A stretch of DNA of 64,000 bases from Eubacteriales bacterium (GCA_030536995.1 JAUNOY010000008.1:53850-117849), one strand, 5' to 3'. Shown: positions 44,709-53,205, numbered from the stretch's first letter. Notes: generated by a model not told the origin, from the sequence alone. Translations and numbers: made by a program.

Positions 44709-44846
44709 CTCGTTCTCCTCCTTTTATTTTATATATACTAATTATAAAATATTTTTTCCCCCAAAAAAACCTCTGGATTGCAGGAATATCTACATTTATT
44801 TATCATAATTAAGAGAAATTTCTGATAGCTTTACGAAGTGAAGACA

Positions 44847-44874
44847 CAAAAAAACCACTTCCTCAGAAGTGGTT
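44847..44874 (-). terminator. Terminator of tRNA-Gln
   Basis: Stem AACCACTTC / GAAGTGGTT with a 4-base loop, followed on the minus strand by TTTTTT, seven bases after the tRNA 3' end. Confidence 0.85.
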
Positions 44875-44881
44875 CATTGAG

Positions 44882-44953
44882 CAGGGCTACAAGGATTCGA
44901 ACCTTGAAATGACGGAGTCAGAGTCCGTTGCCTTACCGTTTGGCGATAGCCCT
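44882..44953 (-). tRNA. tRNA-Gln (anticodon CUG)
   Basis: 72 bases. Acceptor arms AGGGCTA / TAGCCCT, D loop CCAAACGGTAAGGC, anticodon stem ACGGA / TCCGT with loop CTCTGAC (anticodon CTG), T arm CAAGG TTCGAAT CCTTG, discriminator G. CCA is not encoded. The 3' end runs into a terminator. Confidence 0.93.
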
Positions 44954-45143
44954 TTATCTTTATGTTGTCCAGCGTTTTTTGTTTTCTCGCTTGCGACATG
45001 TTGTATTATATAACAGCCTTTTGAAAAATGCAAGCCCTTTTTTTAATTTTTTTCAAATTTTTTCAAAAATTTTTTCAGATACGTATTTTTGCCCATATTT
45101 CTACCTTTTTGGGTGGTTTTTCATTTCCCACGGGAGTGAATTA

Positions 45144-45152
45144 TGGTATAAT
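45144..45152 (+). promoter_or_regulatory. Extended -10 promoter of pncB
   Basis: TGGTATAAT, an extended -10, about 55 bases before the pncB ATG. A clear -35 is not seen. The T-rich stretch 45005-45085 upstream has no feature I can name. Confidence 0.5.
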
Positions 45153-45207
45153 ACGTTCAAACAATCATCTGACGGAATCATCCGTTACACCCAAAGGAGA
45201 AATCAAT

Positions 45208-46671
45208 ATGAGAGCAAATAATCTGACTCTGCTCACCGATCTCTATGAATTGACCATGATGCAGGGATATTTCAAAAATCCAACTAACCAGACTGTTGTT
45301 TTCGATATGTTTTACCGTGACAATCCCTGCGGCGGCGCTTATGCCATTACAGCCGGACTGGAGCAGATGATCGAATATATCGAAAATTTACGTTTCACAG
45401 AAGAAGACATTGAATACCTCCGAACCCTTCATGCTTTTGAAGAAGACTTTCTGGAATACTTGAGTAACTTCCATTTCAGCGGCGACATCTATGCAATTCC
45501 GGAAGGAACTGTTGTATTCCCAAGAGAACCTCTGGTAAAGGTTATTGCACCTATTATGGAAGCGCAGCTTGTGGAAACTGCAATCTTAAATATCATCAAC
45601 CACCAGAGCCTTATTGCCACAAAAGCAGCCCGTGTCTGCCACGCCGCAAAAGGTGACGGGGTAATGGAATTCGGCCTTAGACGCGCTCAGGGACCTGATG
45701 CCGGAATCTTCGGTGCACGTGCCGCAATGATTGCCGGATGTTCCGGAACTTCCTGTGTACTCACCGGACAGATGTTTGATGTCCCCGTCCTTGGAACACA
45801 TGCCCATAGCTGGATTATGAGTTTTCCGGATGAATACACTGCGTTTAAAACCTACGCAAAACTTTACCCGAATGCCTGCACCCTTCTTGTTGACACCTAC
45901 GACGTACTAAAATCCGGTGTCCCAAATGCAATCCGCGTATTTGAAGAAATGCGCGAGGAAGGTATTCCTCTTACTAAATACGGTATCCGTATCGACAGCG
46001 GCGACCTCGCTTACCTTTCCAAGGAAGCTTACAAAATGCTTGCTGCTGCAGGTTTCGACGATGCCATCATCGCAGCATCCAGCGACCTTGACGAATACCT
46101 CATCGAAAGCCTGAAAGCACAGGATGCAAAAATCAACTCCTGGGGTGTAGGAACACGTCTCATTACCTCCAAGGACAATCCTGCGTTCGGTGGAGTTTAC
46201 AAGCTTGCCGCTGTAAAAGATGCAAACAGCAGCAACTTTATTCCGAAAATCAAGCTTTCTGAAAACACAGAAAAAGTTACAAATCCGGGAAACAAGACTG
46301 TTTACCGTATTTACAGCAAATCTACCGGCAAAATTAAAGCAGATCTGATCTGCCTTGCAGATGAGAAGATTAACCCGGAAGAGACTCTGGTTCTCTTCGA
46401 CCCTGTAGACACATGGAAAAAAACAAAAGTCCTCGGCGGAACCTATGAAGTCCGCGAACTTCTTATTCCTGTCATCAAAGAGGGTAAAAAAGTCTACGAC
46501 TCTCCATCTGTTATGGAACTTCGCGACTATTGTACCAAAGAAAAAAATACACTCTGGGAAGAATCCAAACGATTCACAAATCCGCAGAAAGTATATGTAG
46601 ATTTATCCCAGAAATTATATGACCTGAAAAAAGAACTTCTGGAAGAAATGAGCGAAAAAGCCCTCAACTAA
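45208..46671 (+). CDS. pncB: Nicotinate phosphoribosyltransferase
   Basis: 487 residues. Converts nicotinate and PRPP to nicotinate mononucleotide, the salvage entry to NAD. The start MRANNLTLLTDLYELTMMQGYF is the family signature, with MEFGLRRAQGPDA and GTHAHSWIMSFPDE carrying phosphate-binding and catalytic residues, and IRIDSGDLAYLS later. The true start is ATG 45208, with AAAGGAGA upstream; the open frame reaches further up but runs into promoter and T-rich DNA. Single gene, ending at a GC-rich hairpin. Confidence 0.95.
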   Translation: MRANNLTLLTDLYELTMMQGYFKNPTNQTVVFDMFYRDNPCGGAYAITAGLEQMIEYIENLRFTEEDIEYLRTLHAFEEDFLEYLSNFHFSGDIYAIPEGTVVFPREPLVKVIAPIMEAQLVETAILNIINHQSLIATKAARVCHAAKGDGVMEFGLRRAQGPDAGIFGARAAMIAGCSGTSCVLTGQMFDVPVLGTHAHSWIMSFPDEYTAFKTYAKLYPNACTLLVDTYDVLKSGVPNAIRVFEEMREEGIPLTKYGIRIDSGDLAYLSKEAYKMLAAAGFDDAIIAASSDLDEYLIESLKAQDAKINSWGVGTRLITSKDNPAFGGVYKLAAVKDANSSNFIPKIKLSENTEKVTNPGNKTVYRIYSKSTGKIKADLICLADEKINPEETLVLFDPVDTWKKTKVLGGTYEVRELLIPVIKEGKKVYDSPSVMELRDYCTKEKNTLWEESKRFTNPQKVYVDLSQKLYDLKKELLEEMSEKALN

Positions 46672-46697
46672 TATCTCCTTCCTGATAAAAAGTAATA

Positions 46698-46739
46698 AAC
46701 CCCCGTTCCCAGTCATAAACATAAAAGGGAAAGGGGGTT
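46698..46739 (+). terminator. Hairpin between pncB and the VanY-type gene, covering its ribosome site
   Basis: AACCCCC-g-TTCCC (46698-46710) pairs with GGGAA-a-GGGGGTT (46727-46739), one mismatch, 16-base loop. It can end pncB, but the right arm also holds the AAAGGGGG ribosome site of the gene at 46746, so that gene's translation may be masked in read-through RNA. Confidence 0.65.
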
Positions 46740-46745
46740 CATTTT

Positions 46746-47297
46746 ATGGCAAATTATATTCGTCTGATCAACAAAGAACATCCGCTTCCTGCAGATTATA
46801 TCCCTGAAAATCTGGTGGATACAGGTATTCCGTTTGATGCCCTGCCGGGAGATTCAAAACGGCTTATGGAAATGAACGCTGCCAAAGCTGCTCATCAGCT
46901 CTTTCTTGCAGCCCACAAAGAAGGACTCCATCTATTCGGTATATCAGGATATCGCTCCTACAACCGCCAAAAAGAGCTTTACAATGGAAGCCCATACATA
47001 GCTGCTCCCGGAACAAGCGAGCACCAGAGCGGTCTTGCCCTTGATGTTTCAAGTCCTTCCAATAACCTGGAACTTACAGACTCCTTTGCCTATACTCCGG
47101 AAGGTCTATGGCTTGCAAAAAACGCCTCGCTTTACGGATATCTTCTAAGATATCCCCAAAACAGAGAAGCGATTACCGGTGTTCCCGGAGAACCATGGCA
47201 CATCCGCTATGTAGGAAAAGAACTGGCGCACTGTCTCACTCTTACCGGACTGACTCTGGAGGAATATCATTCACTTATTTACAAAAGCTCTCAATAG
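46746..47297 (+). CDS. VanY-type D-Ala-D-Ala carboxypeptidase (M15B) without signal peptide
   Basis: 183 residues. The zinc site is complete: SGYRSYNRQKELY, then SEHQSGLALDV (His and Asp ligands) and EPWHIRYVG (catalytic Glu and His ligand). M15B enzymes trim the terminal D-Ala of peptidoglycan stem peptides. The start MANYIRLINKEHPLP is the typical mature start, yet no export signal or membrane anchor is seen, so it is cytoplasmic as read or the exported start is elsewhere. Its 3' end overlaps the convergent nanA end by 23 bases. Confidence 0.88.
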   Translation: MANYIRLINKEHPLPADYIPENLVDTGIPFDALPGDSKRLMEMNAAKAAHQLFLAAHKEGLHLFGISGYRSYNRQKELYNGSPYIAAPGTSEHQSGLALDVSSPSNNLELTDSFAYTPEGLWLAKNASLYGYLLRYPQNREAITGVPGEPWHIRYVGKELAHCLTLTGLTLEEYHSLIYKSSQ

Positions 47298-48195
47298 CGT
47301 CGTCAATCATCTTCGCGCATTTTTTAATCTGCTCCATATCCTCAGGAATGATATCCGGAAGTGGTTTACGTACACCACCGATATCAAGCCCGTCACGGAT
47401 TCTCATAATTTCTTTCATAACTGCATAGAGATTTCCATGACACGCACACATAGCGTAGATAATTGCATCTGCCGCATTCTGAACATCAAGAGCTTCCGCC
47501 ATTCTTCCTGATCCGACAAACTCTTTGATTTTCAGGTAAAGCTCAGGCATAACACCATATGTTCCGCCGATGCCGCCATCTGCGCCCATAGCAAGACCGG
47601 ACACAAGCTGCTCATCCGGACCGTTAAATACTACGAAATCTTTTCCGCCTTCCATCTTAAACATCTGGATATCCTGAACCGGCATAGAACTGTTCTTTAC
47701 TGCAACAACTCTGGGATTCTTTTTCATTTCTTTAAATAATGGCATTGTTAATGCAACGCCTGCAAGCTGCGGAATGTTATAGATAACGAAATCCGTATTC
47801 GGCGCTGCACTGGAAATATCGTTCCAGTATTCAGCAATTGCATATTCCGGCAAATGAAAATAAATAGGAGGAATCGATGCAATTGCATCTACACCAAGGC
47901 TTTCTGCATGAGCTGCAAGTTCTTTACTGTCTGCTGTATTGTTACATGCCACATGTGCAATAACTGTAAGCTTACCCTCCGCAGCCTTCATTACATGCTC
48001 AAGAAGAAGCTTTCTCTCTGCAACGCTCTGATAAATACACTCACCGGAAGAGCCGCCTACATATACGCCTTTTACACCTTTATTAATAAGATGTTTTGTA
48101 AGCGCTTCCACTCTTTCCGGGCTAATATTTCCCTCTGCATCATAGCATGCATAGAATGCCGGAATAATTCCCTGATACTTAGTAATATCTTTCAT
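47275..48195 (-). CDS. nanA: N-acetylneuraminate lyase
   Basis: 306 residues, TIM-barrel class I aldolase of the DHDPS/NAL family. Cleaves sialic acid to pyruvate and N-acetylmannosamine. YVGGSSGECIYQSVAER is the pyruvate-binding motif of the lyase branch, the catalytic tyrosine is in DFVIYNIPQLAG and the Schiff-base lysine in VVAVKNSS. Start set at ATG 48195 (MKDITKYQ) with GAGGA upstream. NanE is 1.2 kb away, with the RpiR regulator between, which supports sialic-acid use. Confidence 0.9.
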   Translation of the reverse strand: MKDITKYQGIIPAFYACYDAEGNISPERVEALTKHLINKGVKGVYVGGSSGECIYQSVAERKLLLEHVMKAAEGKLTVIAHVACNNTADSKELAAHAESLGVDAIASIPPIYFHLPEYAIAEYWNDISSAAPNTDFVIYNIPQLAGVALTMPLFKEMKKNPRVVAVKNSSMPVQDIQMFKMEGGKDFVVFNGPDEQLVSGLAMGADGGIGGTYGVMPELYLKIKEFVGSGRMAEALDVQNAADAIIYAMCACHGNLYAVMKEIMRIRDGLDIGGVRKPLPDIIPEDMEQIKKCAKMIDDAIESFCK

Positions 48196-48230
48196 AGTCT
48201 TTTCCTCTTTTCTTGCTTGTTTATATCCCA

Positions 48231-48259
48231 AGGATAACATTTATGAAAATTTTTTTCAA
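48231..48259 (-). promoter_or_regulatory. nanA promoter
   Basis: Minus strand TTGAAA (48259-48254), 17-base spacer, TATCCT (48236-48231), 36 bases before the ATG. The -35 is embedded in the inverted repeat at 48244-48258. Confidence 0.6.
48244..48258. promoter_or_regulatory. Candidate NanR/RpiR operator, nanA copy
   Basis: TGAAAATTTTTTTCA, inverted repeat TGAAA-N5-TTTCA overlapping the nanA -35. One base differs from the site over the nanE -35 at 50128-50142. Proposed target of the RpiR regulator encoded next door. Confidence 0.65.
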
Positions 48260-48269
48260 TGTTTTTAAT

Positions 48270-48284
48270 AAATGAAATTCATTT
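48270..48284. promoter_or_regulatory. Second palindrome in the nanA / rpiR region
   Basis: AAATGAAATTCATTT, a perfect 15-bp palindrome 11 bases from the first inverted repeat. It shares the TGAA/TTCA halves but has a different spacing. Confidence 0.5.
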
Positions 48285-48331
48285 CTATTTTTATGCACTT
48301 TTTACAAATGGTCTTTTTATTTCGGATATCC

Positions 48332-48360
48332 TTGCACCTTAAATCCTCTTGCTTTATAAT
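48332..48360 (+). promoter_or_regulatory. Promoter of the RpiR regulator
   Basis: TTGCAC at 48332-48337, 17-base spacer, TATAAT at 48355-48360. The leader of about 85 bases has two small hairpins (GTTGC/GCAAC and GAATG/CATTC) but nothing like a known riboswitch. Confidence 0.7.
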
Positions 48361-48452
48361 AGAGAAAGATGTTGCTTCGCAACGCGCATTTTTCAGTAAG
48401 AATGTCAGAGCATTCCTGATCAAAAACTATTTACTTAAGAGGAGGTAATTTT

Positions 48453-49310
48453 TTGACGACAAATGTCCTGGAGGCAATTACGGAAAAGTACCATTCACTG
48501 ACCCGTTCCGGTAAAAAACTGGCGGACTATATCTTCGCCCACACCACGGAATCTCAATATCTCTCCATCACATCGCTCGCAGAAAACTGCGATGTATCGG
48601 AAGCAACCATTACACGCTTCTGCCGTGCATTGGGCTATCCCAGCTATAACGCGTTTAAACTGGCTCTGGCACAGGCTGACCATGTAACAGACCTTGGAGA
48701 CCCTACCGACTGCAATGAGCCAATCACTTCCAAGGATTCCACTGACACTATGTGTCGTAAAGTCCATGCGGCTAATATTGCAGCTCTCAACGAAACGCTG
48801 GAACTTCTGGACGAGGGAAGCCTGATGAGTGCCTCGCGTCTTCTTGCCTCTTCCGAAAAAATTTACTGCTTCGGTCATGGTGGCAGCAGCATCATGGCAA
48901 TGGAGGCATGGGCACGTTTTTCCACTGCTGCTTCGAATTTTATTCACATTACAGATTCCCATATGCAGGCAATGGCAATTGCTCTTGCCACACCGAAGGA
49001 TGCAATCCTCTTCTTCTCTTATTCCGGTTCTACAAAGGATATGGAAGATATTTTTAATGTTGCGCAGGAACGAAAAGTTCCGATTATTCTGATTACCCAT
49101 TTCCCGAAATCGAGAGCGGCAGAATTTGCACAAATCATACTTCAGTGCGGTTATAACGAAAGCCCCCTGCAATCCGGATCCATCTCTGCAAAAGTCGGAC
49201 AGTTGTTTCTGATTGACTGTCTTTTTTATGGCTTCTGCCGACAAAATCCGGAACTTCGCGCTGCAGCCCGCTCCTCCACAGCAAAAGCGATTGCCAATAA
49301 ACTCTTATAA
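48453..49310 (+). CDS. MurR/RpiR-family sugar-phosphate regulator
   Basis: 285 residues. N-terminal HTH_6 domain (SITSLAENCDVSEATITRFCRALGYPSYNAFKLALA, about residues 33-70) and C-terminal SIS domain (CFGHGGSSIMAMEAWARF, then ILFFSYSGSTKDMEDIF). The start is TTG at 48453, seven bases after AGAGGAGGT; no ATG is well placed. By position it should control nanA and nanE in response to a sialic-acid breakdown phosphate such as ManNAc-6-P or GlcNAc-6-P. The effector is inferred from known RpiR-type NanR proteins. Confidence 0.9.
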   Translation: MTTNVLEAITEKYHSLTRSGKKLADYIFAHTTESQYLSITSLAENCDVSEATITRFCRALGYPSYNAFKLALAQADHVTDLGDPTDCNEPITSKDSTDTMCRKVHAANIAALNETLELLDEGSLMSASRLLASSEKIYCFGHGGSSIMAMEAWARFSTAASNFIHITDSHMQAMAIALATPKDAILFFSYSGSTKDMEDIFNVAQERKVPIILITHFPKSRAAEFAQIILQCGYNESPLQSGSISAKVGQLFLIDCLFYGFCRQNPELRAAARSSTAKAIANKLL

Positions 49311-49328
49311 TTTCACACTTATCGCACT

Positions 49329-49362
49329 AAAAAGGATGTCCCGTGAATGGTACATCCTTTTT
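49329..49362 (+). terminator. Bidirectional terminator between rpiR and nanE
   Basis: Stem AAAAAGGATGT (49329-49339) / ACATCCTTTTT (49352-49362), 12-base loop, A and T runs on both sides. Confidence 0.85.
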
Positions 49363-49374
49363 AATACTTTTGTA

Positions 49375-50076
49375 TTATTTACTTTCATTGATCGCATTCA
49401 TAAATCTCTGTGCGATTTCCAGTGGACGTGTAATTGCCCCTCCTACTACAATAGACCATGCACCTGTCTGAAGAGCTTTTACAGCCTGATCCGGATAATG
49501 AATCTTACCTTCTCCGATAACCGGAATATCAATATCTTTTGCAAGACGGCTCATCAGTTCATAATCAGGTTCATCTTTCTTGGATGTATAATCCGTATAT
49601 CCGCTCATGGTTGTTCCGACGATGTCTACGCCGCATTTCCAAGCATTCACGCCCTCTTCATAGTTGGAAATATCTGCCATGAGAATGATATCCGGATATT
49701 TTTCTTTAATCTGTGCAATAAATTCGTTGATTGTTGTTCCGTCGCCGCGTTTACGAAGCGTACAGTCAAGTGCCACCACATCTGAACCCGCTGCCACAAG
49801 ATCATCTACCTCTTTCATGGTAGGAGTGATATAAGCTTCATATCCCGGATACTGGATTTTTACCAGACCGATGACCGGAAGCCCTGTTTCTTCTTTGATT
49901 GCAATTACATCACGGATACTGCTTGTACGGATTGCCGGTGTACCAGCCTGCTTTGCGGCACGGGCCATAAGATACATAACAGATTTCTCCTCAACATACA
50001 GAGGCTCTCCCTTTACTGCCTGACATGAGATAATCATCTTTCCACGAATCGCATCTAAGATTTCCTGTTTTGTCAT
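49375..50076 (-). CDS. nanE: N-acetylmannosamine-6-phosphate 2-epimerase
   Basis: 233 residues, TIM barrel. Converts ManNAc-6-P to GlcNAc-6-P in sialic-acid catabolism. Family signatures: MIISCQAVKGEPLY, GLVKIQYPGYEAYITPT, VVALDCTLRKR, LMADISNYEEGVNAW and GEGKIHYPDQAVKAL. Start ATG 50076. No nanK kinase or sialic-acid transporter is in the window, so the pathway must be completed elsewhere. Confidence 0.94.
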   Translation of the reverse strand: MTKQEILDAIRGKMIISCQAVKGEPLYVEEKSVMYLMARAAKQAGTPAIRTSSIRDVIAIKEETGLPVIGLVKIQYPGYEAYITPTMKEVDDLVAAGSDVVALDCTLRKRGDGTTINEFIAQIKEKYPDIILMADISNYEEGVNAWKCGVDIVGTTMSGYTDYTSKKDEPDYELMSRLAKDIDIPVIGEGKIHYPDQAVKALQTGAWSIVVGGAITRPLEIAQRFMNAINESK

Positions 50077-50115
50077 AACATACCCTCTCTTTTATAAAAT
50101 TTGTTTGATAGTTCT

Positions 50116-50143
50116 ATTATAATACTTTGGAAAAAATTTTCAA
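50116..50143 (-). promoter_or_regulatory. nanE promoter with operator over the -35
   Basis: Minus strand TTGAAA (50143-50138), 16-base spacer, TATAAT (50121-50116). The inverted repeat TGAAAATTTTTTCCA (minus strand 50142-50128) covers the -35, the same arrangement as at nanA with one base difference. Confidence 0.7.
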
Positions 50144-50207
50144 CATTGATTTTAAGAGAAAATTTTTATCATTATTCAGCATATTTTATAAAAGAGTCTT
50201 TAATTCC

Positions 50208-50756
50208 CTACTGTTCCATCTGACGTCCAAGAAATCCTGCTGCCGTCTTTACCAGCATTTCCTCTGCATCTCCCATAACCTCTTTATCGCTTTTTCCCAT
50301 AAGAATTACCGAACCAATTGCATCTCCGGCACTGATAATCGGCTGCATAAGCTGAGAATAAAAAATAGTCCCCTGGTCATCCACCACCGGAATTTTTCCT
50401 TTTTCATTCCCATTAGAACATCTGCCCTCTCTTCCTGAAATCGCTTCCTCAAGTCTGCTGCTTATTTCTTTTCCGCTGAATTCCCTGCTCCCGCTGCCTG
50501 CCGCTGCCACAACCTGATCATGATCTGTAATGCATGCCATACATCCTGTTGTCTGGGACAATGCCTCCGCATATTCTTTTGCAAAAATGCTAAGTTCTCC
50601 AATCGGAGAATATTTCTTCAAGATTACCTGCCCTTCTCTGTCTGTAAAAATTTCAAGTGGAGTACCTTCCTTAATCCTGAGCGTTCTCCTGATTTCCTTT
50701 GGAATCACTACTCTTCCCAAATCATCAATTCTCCTGACAATCCCTGTCGCTTTCAT
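50208..50756 (-). CDS. spoVT: Stage V sporulation protein T, AbrB-family regulator
   Basis: 182 residues. N-terminal swapped-hairpin AbrB domain MKATGIVRRIDDLGRVVIPK (residues 1-50) and C-terminal GAF-like domain (about 60-180; TGCMACITDHDQVVAAAG, GSVILMGKSD). SpoVT is a late forespore regulator under sigma-G in Bacillus, and is conserved in spore-forming Clostridia. Its presence with spoIID and spoIIQ shows the genome belongs to a spore former or recent descendant. Confidence 0.93.
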   Translation of the reverse strand: MKATGIVRRIDDLGRVVIPKEIRRTLRIKEGTPLEIFTDREGQVILKKYSPIGELSIFAKEYAEALSQTTGCMACITDHDQVVAAAGSGSREFSGKEISSRLEEAISGREGRCSNGNEKGKIPVVDDQGTIFYSQLMQPIISAGDAIGSVILMGKSDKEVMGDAEEMLVKTAAGFLGRQMEQ

Positions 50757-50852
50757 AAAATAAGTTCCTCCATTTTCTTTATCTATCCATGAAATTCCTG
50801 TAATTCCAATGATAGTATCTGTAAAACAGAGAAACTTATACTTTTTATGATT

Positions 50853-51230
50853 TTATTTTTCTTTCTTCGCGTTCTCTTTTTTATGTACCATTTCACGCTG
50901 TTTCGTAAGATCACTGTACTCCCACTCAATAATCCGGTTATTTACCAGAAGATCAAAAACCGTCTGCTGCTGAGGCGTCATTTTCATTCCTATTGTTGTA
51001 TTATAATCTGTGAGAACACACCCGGTTTTTTCTACCATCCAAAAAAGTGCAGAATCATCTTCCGGGATCATTTTCCAGATTTCATTATCCGATTCCGGCA
51101 GCAAATCCATCAATGTCTGCAAATGCCCTTTTTCCAGCAGTCTGTAATCTCCGTCCGGCATGATAACCCCGTCTGACAGTCTCTCTTTTTTATCTCCATA
51201 ACTATCAATTAATTCCTGTGTTATCTTCAT
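50853..51230 (-). CDS. Hypothetical acidic protein
   Basis: 125 residues, no signal peptide or membrane span, function unknown. It has an orderly protein composition (DGVIMPDGDYRLLEKGHLQ; DSALFWMVEKTGCVLTDYNT) and ends in a lysine-rich tail. A terse ribosome site (GAGGGGGAT on the minus strand) precedes the ATG. It is 96 bases upstream of spoVT on the same strand. I do not recognise a family. Confidence 0.6.
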   Translation of the reverse strand: MKITQELIDSYGDKKERLSDGVIMPDGDYRLLEKGHLQTLMDLLPESDNEIWKMIPEDDSALFWMVEKTGCVLTDYNTTIGMKMTPQQQTVFDLLVNNRIIEWEYSDLTKQREMVHKKENAKKEK

Positions 51231-51370
51231 TTTATCCCCCTCTTTCTCTCTATCGCATTCAAGTATATAATAATTTTCTGCTTTTGGCTACCTTAACTCT
51301 CCACCACAATCAGAGAAATCCCGATTGTAAAAATTTTTTTAACTTTAACAGTTTTTATTATAAAAAACAC

Positions 51371-51398
51371 TTGCATTTCAGAATATTCATGGTATAGT
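51371..51398 (+). promoter_or_regulatory. Promoter of the hemolysin III-type gene
   Basis: TTGCAT at 51371-51376, 16-base spacer, TATAGT at 51393-51398, 60 bases before the ATG. Confidence 0.6.
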
Positions 51399-51457
51399 TA
51401 TCATATGCTTATGACATAGTTTTTAATACTACATTATATTTCAGGAGGCAACTTAAT

Positions 51458-52120
51458 ATGAAACTGCATTTAAAGGACCCGGGAAGCGCCATTACTCATG
51501 GTATCGCCATGCTTCTTGCAATAGCCGGAACTGTTCCGCTTATTATAAAGGCTGCACGCCACCCCGATACCTTACACATTGTCGCATTGAGTATTTTTAT
51601 TTTATCCATGATTCTTTTATACGCAGCAAGTACCCTTTACCATTCTGTAAACGCTTCAGAGAAAGTAAATCGGCGTCTGCGTAAAATTGACCATATGATG
51701 ATTTTTGTTATGATTGCAGGCAGTTATACTCCTGTATGTCTGATCGCTCTGCACAACCGCATTGGATATATTTTATGTGCTCTTGTATGGGGAATCGCCA
51801 TCCTCGGTATTATTCTTAAAGGTTGTTGGATTAACTGTCCCAAATGGCTTTCCTCTGTCCTTTATATTAGTATGGGATGGCTGTGTGTGCTTGCCTTTGT
51901 ACCCATTTTTCACGCGCTCCCACGAGCAGGATTTGGCTGGCTTCTGGCAGGAGGTATTATCTACACAATCGGTGGAATTATTTATGCGTTGAAACTTCCG
52001 ATTTTCAATTCCAAACATAAAAACTTCGGTTCCCATGAAATCTTTCATGTATTTATTATGCTCGGAAGCGCTTGTCATTTCATTGTGATGTATTTCTTCA
52101 TTGCACCTATGGCAATCTGA
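51458..52120 (+). CDS. Hemolysin III / PAQR family membrane protein
   Basis: 220 residues with seven membrane spans. Conserved residues: SAITHGIAMLLA near the start, STLYHSVNASE after span 2 and DHMMIFVMIAGSYTP, and EIFHVFIMLGSACHF near the end, which together supply the Ser, His and Asp of the zinc site of PAQR hydrolase-like proteins. Bacterial members are called hemolysin III but are more likely membrane homeostasis proteins. AGGAGG precedes the ATG. Single gene with its own terminator. Confidence 0.93.
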   Translation: MKLHLKDPGSAITHGIAMLLAIAGTVPLIIKAARHPDTLHIVALSIFILSMILLYAASTLYHSVNASEKVNRRLRKIDHMMIFVMIAGSYTPVCLIALHNRIGYILCALVWGIAILGIILKGCWINCPKWLSSVLYISMGWLCVLAFVPIFHALPRAGFGWLLAGGIIYTIGGIIYALKLPIFNSKHKNFGSHEIFHVFIMLGSACHFIVMYFFIAPMAI

Positions 52121-52150
52121 AAACACTTGGAACTATTATTTATTTCAAAC

Positions 52151-52191
52151 ACTAAAAAGGAAATGCCGACTGACAGCATTTCCTTTTTAGT
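52151..52191 (+). terminator. Perfect 16-bp bidirectional terminator
   Basis: ACTAAAAAGGAAATGC (52151-52166) / GCATTTCCTTTTTAGT (52176-52191), 9-base loop. Confidence 0.9.
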
Positions 52192-52198
52192 CTCGATC

Positions 52199-53164
52199 TT
52201 AAGCGGCCTCTTTGAGCAAAGGACTTAACGGATACACGCCATATGTCACCCCATAATTCCTGCTGAAACTTTTTGCCTCTGCAAACAGCGGATCATAAAC
52301 AAGCCCATTAATTTCAGCCCAACAATGACCTTCTGAAGTCCCGTCTGTCTTTGTATCATCCACACAAACATAAACTTTCTTATAACCTAAAGCCTTGGCA
52401 AGATATGCAAAAGCACTTGCATCTGAAAAACAGTCTCCGCTTCCCTTTTTGAAATGATCATTTGCGTATTCTGCAATCCAGCCTTCCGGCTTCGTAAACG
52501 GTCTCACTATCCTGTAATATTTCGACATTACCCAACGGAAGCAGGTTTCCAGCTTCTGACTTTTGCTCATACTGCTGTTTGTAATCTGATTTACAATCTT
52601 TCTGGCTGTAAGAAGAGTTTCGTACTCATATCCCTCTGCCTTTTTCATTCTTGTCCCATCTGCATGATAATAAATCGAACCACGTTTTCGGGCTTCTATT
52701 GCGCCGTTTTTATCCAGATAGTAGGTTCTTCCTTTATAGTTTACAGGTCCTTTATCCCGCATAACCCCGTTAGGATAAAAGAAAAACCATCTTTTTCCAA
52801 TTTTTTGAACTCCCTGACGCCGAACACCATTTGTACCGAAATAATATCTCTTCCCTTTGATTGTTCTCCATTTCGTTGCCATTGTTCCGCTGTCTTCAAA
52901 AAAATAATATGTTTTTCCTTCTATTTTGTGCATTCCTTTCAGGAGCTTACCATTTCTGTAGTAGCGCTTTCTGTTCCGGCTTAATGTTACCCAGCCGTTT
53001 TTCTCTGCTGGCTTCGGCGGAATTACGGTAGGTTGTGGTGTCACAGTCGGTGCTTCTGTCGGAATCGGTATCGCAGGTGCGGAATCGACCTCTGATGCCT
53101 GAACAGGAAAAGCGCACAATGCACATACTGCACTAATCAGCAAAATACTTTTCCACTTTTTCAT
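52199..53164 (-). CDS. Secreted transglutaminase-like protein with wall-binding repeats
   Basis: 321 residues. Signal peptide MKKWKSILLISAVCALCAFP, cut near VQAS; a Pro/Thr linker (30-55); then about five choline-binding-like repeats (residues 57-175) of the pattern GKxYYFxxxG (KIEGKTYYFFEDSG, IKGKRYYFGTNG, NYKGRTYYLDKNG). The C-terminal transglutaminase core has the triad Cys255 (GDCFSDAS), His290 (EGHCWAEI) and Asp301 (YDPLF). It likely binds teichoic acid or other wall polymer and acts on peptides or wall proteins outside the cell. Own promoter, TTGACT-N16-TATACT at 53206-53233. Confidence 0.9.
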   Translation of the reverse strand: MKKWKSILLISAVCALCAFPVQASEVDSAPAIPIPTEAPTVTPQPTVIPPKPAEKNGWVTLSRNRKRYYRNGKLLKGMHKIEGKTYYFFEDSGTMATKWRTIKGKRYYFGTNGVRRQGVQKIGKRWFFFYPNGVMRDKGPVNYKGRTYYLDKNGAIEARKRGSIYYHADGTRMKKAEGYEYETLLTARKIVNQITNSSMSKSQKLETCFRWVMSKYYRIVRPFTKPEGWIAEYANDHFKKGSGDCFSDASAFAYLAKALGYKKVYVCVDDTKTDGTSEGHCWAEINGLVYDPLFAEAKSFSRNYGVTYGVYPLSPLLKEAA

Positions 53165-53205
53165 TCTGTCCTCTCCTTATACTATTATAATGTATTATAT
53201 TTATC

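Noticed and set aside
45005-45085. T-rich stretch upstream of pncB as a terminator or small RNA
   Set aside because: No stem precedes the T runs; it is simple AT-rich sequence.
48361-48452. Riboswitch in the RpiR leader
   Set aside because: Two small hairpins only, with no known aptamer core or terminator/antiterminator pair.
48495-49244. 249-codon frame antisense to the RpiR regulator
   Set aside because: Antisense shadow; no domain and no translation signals.
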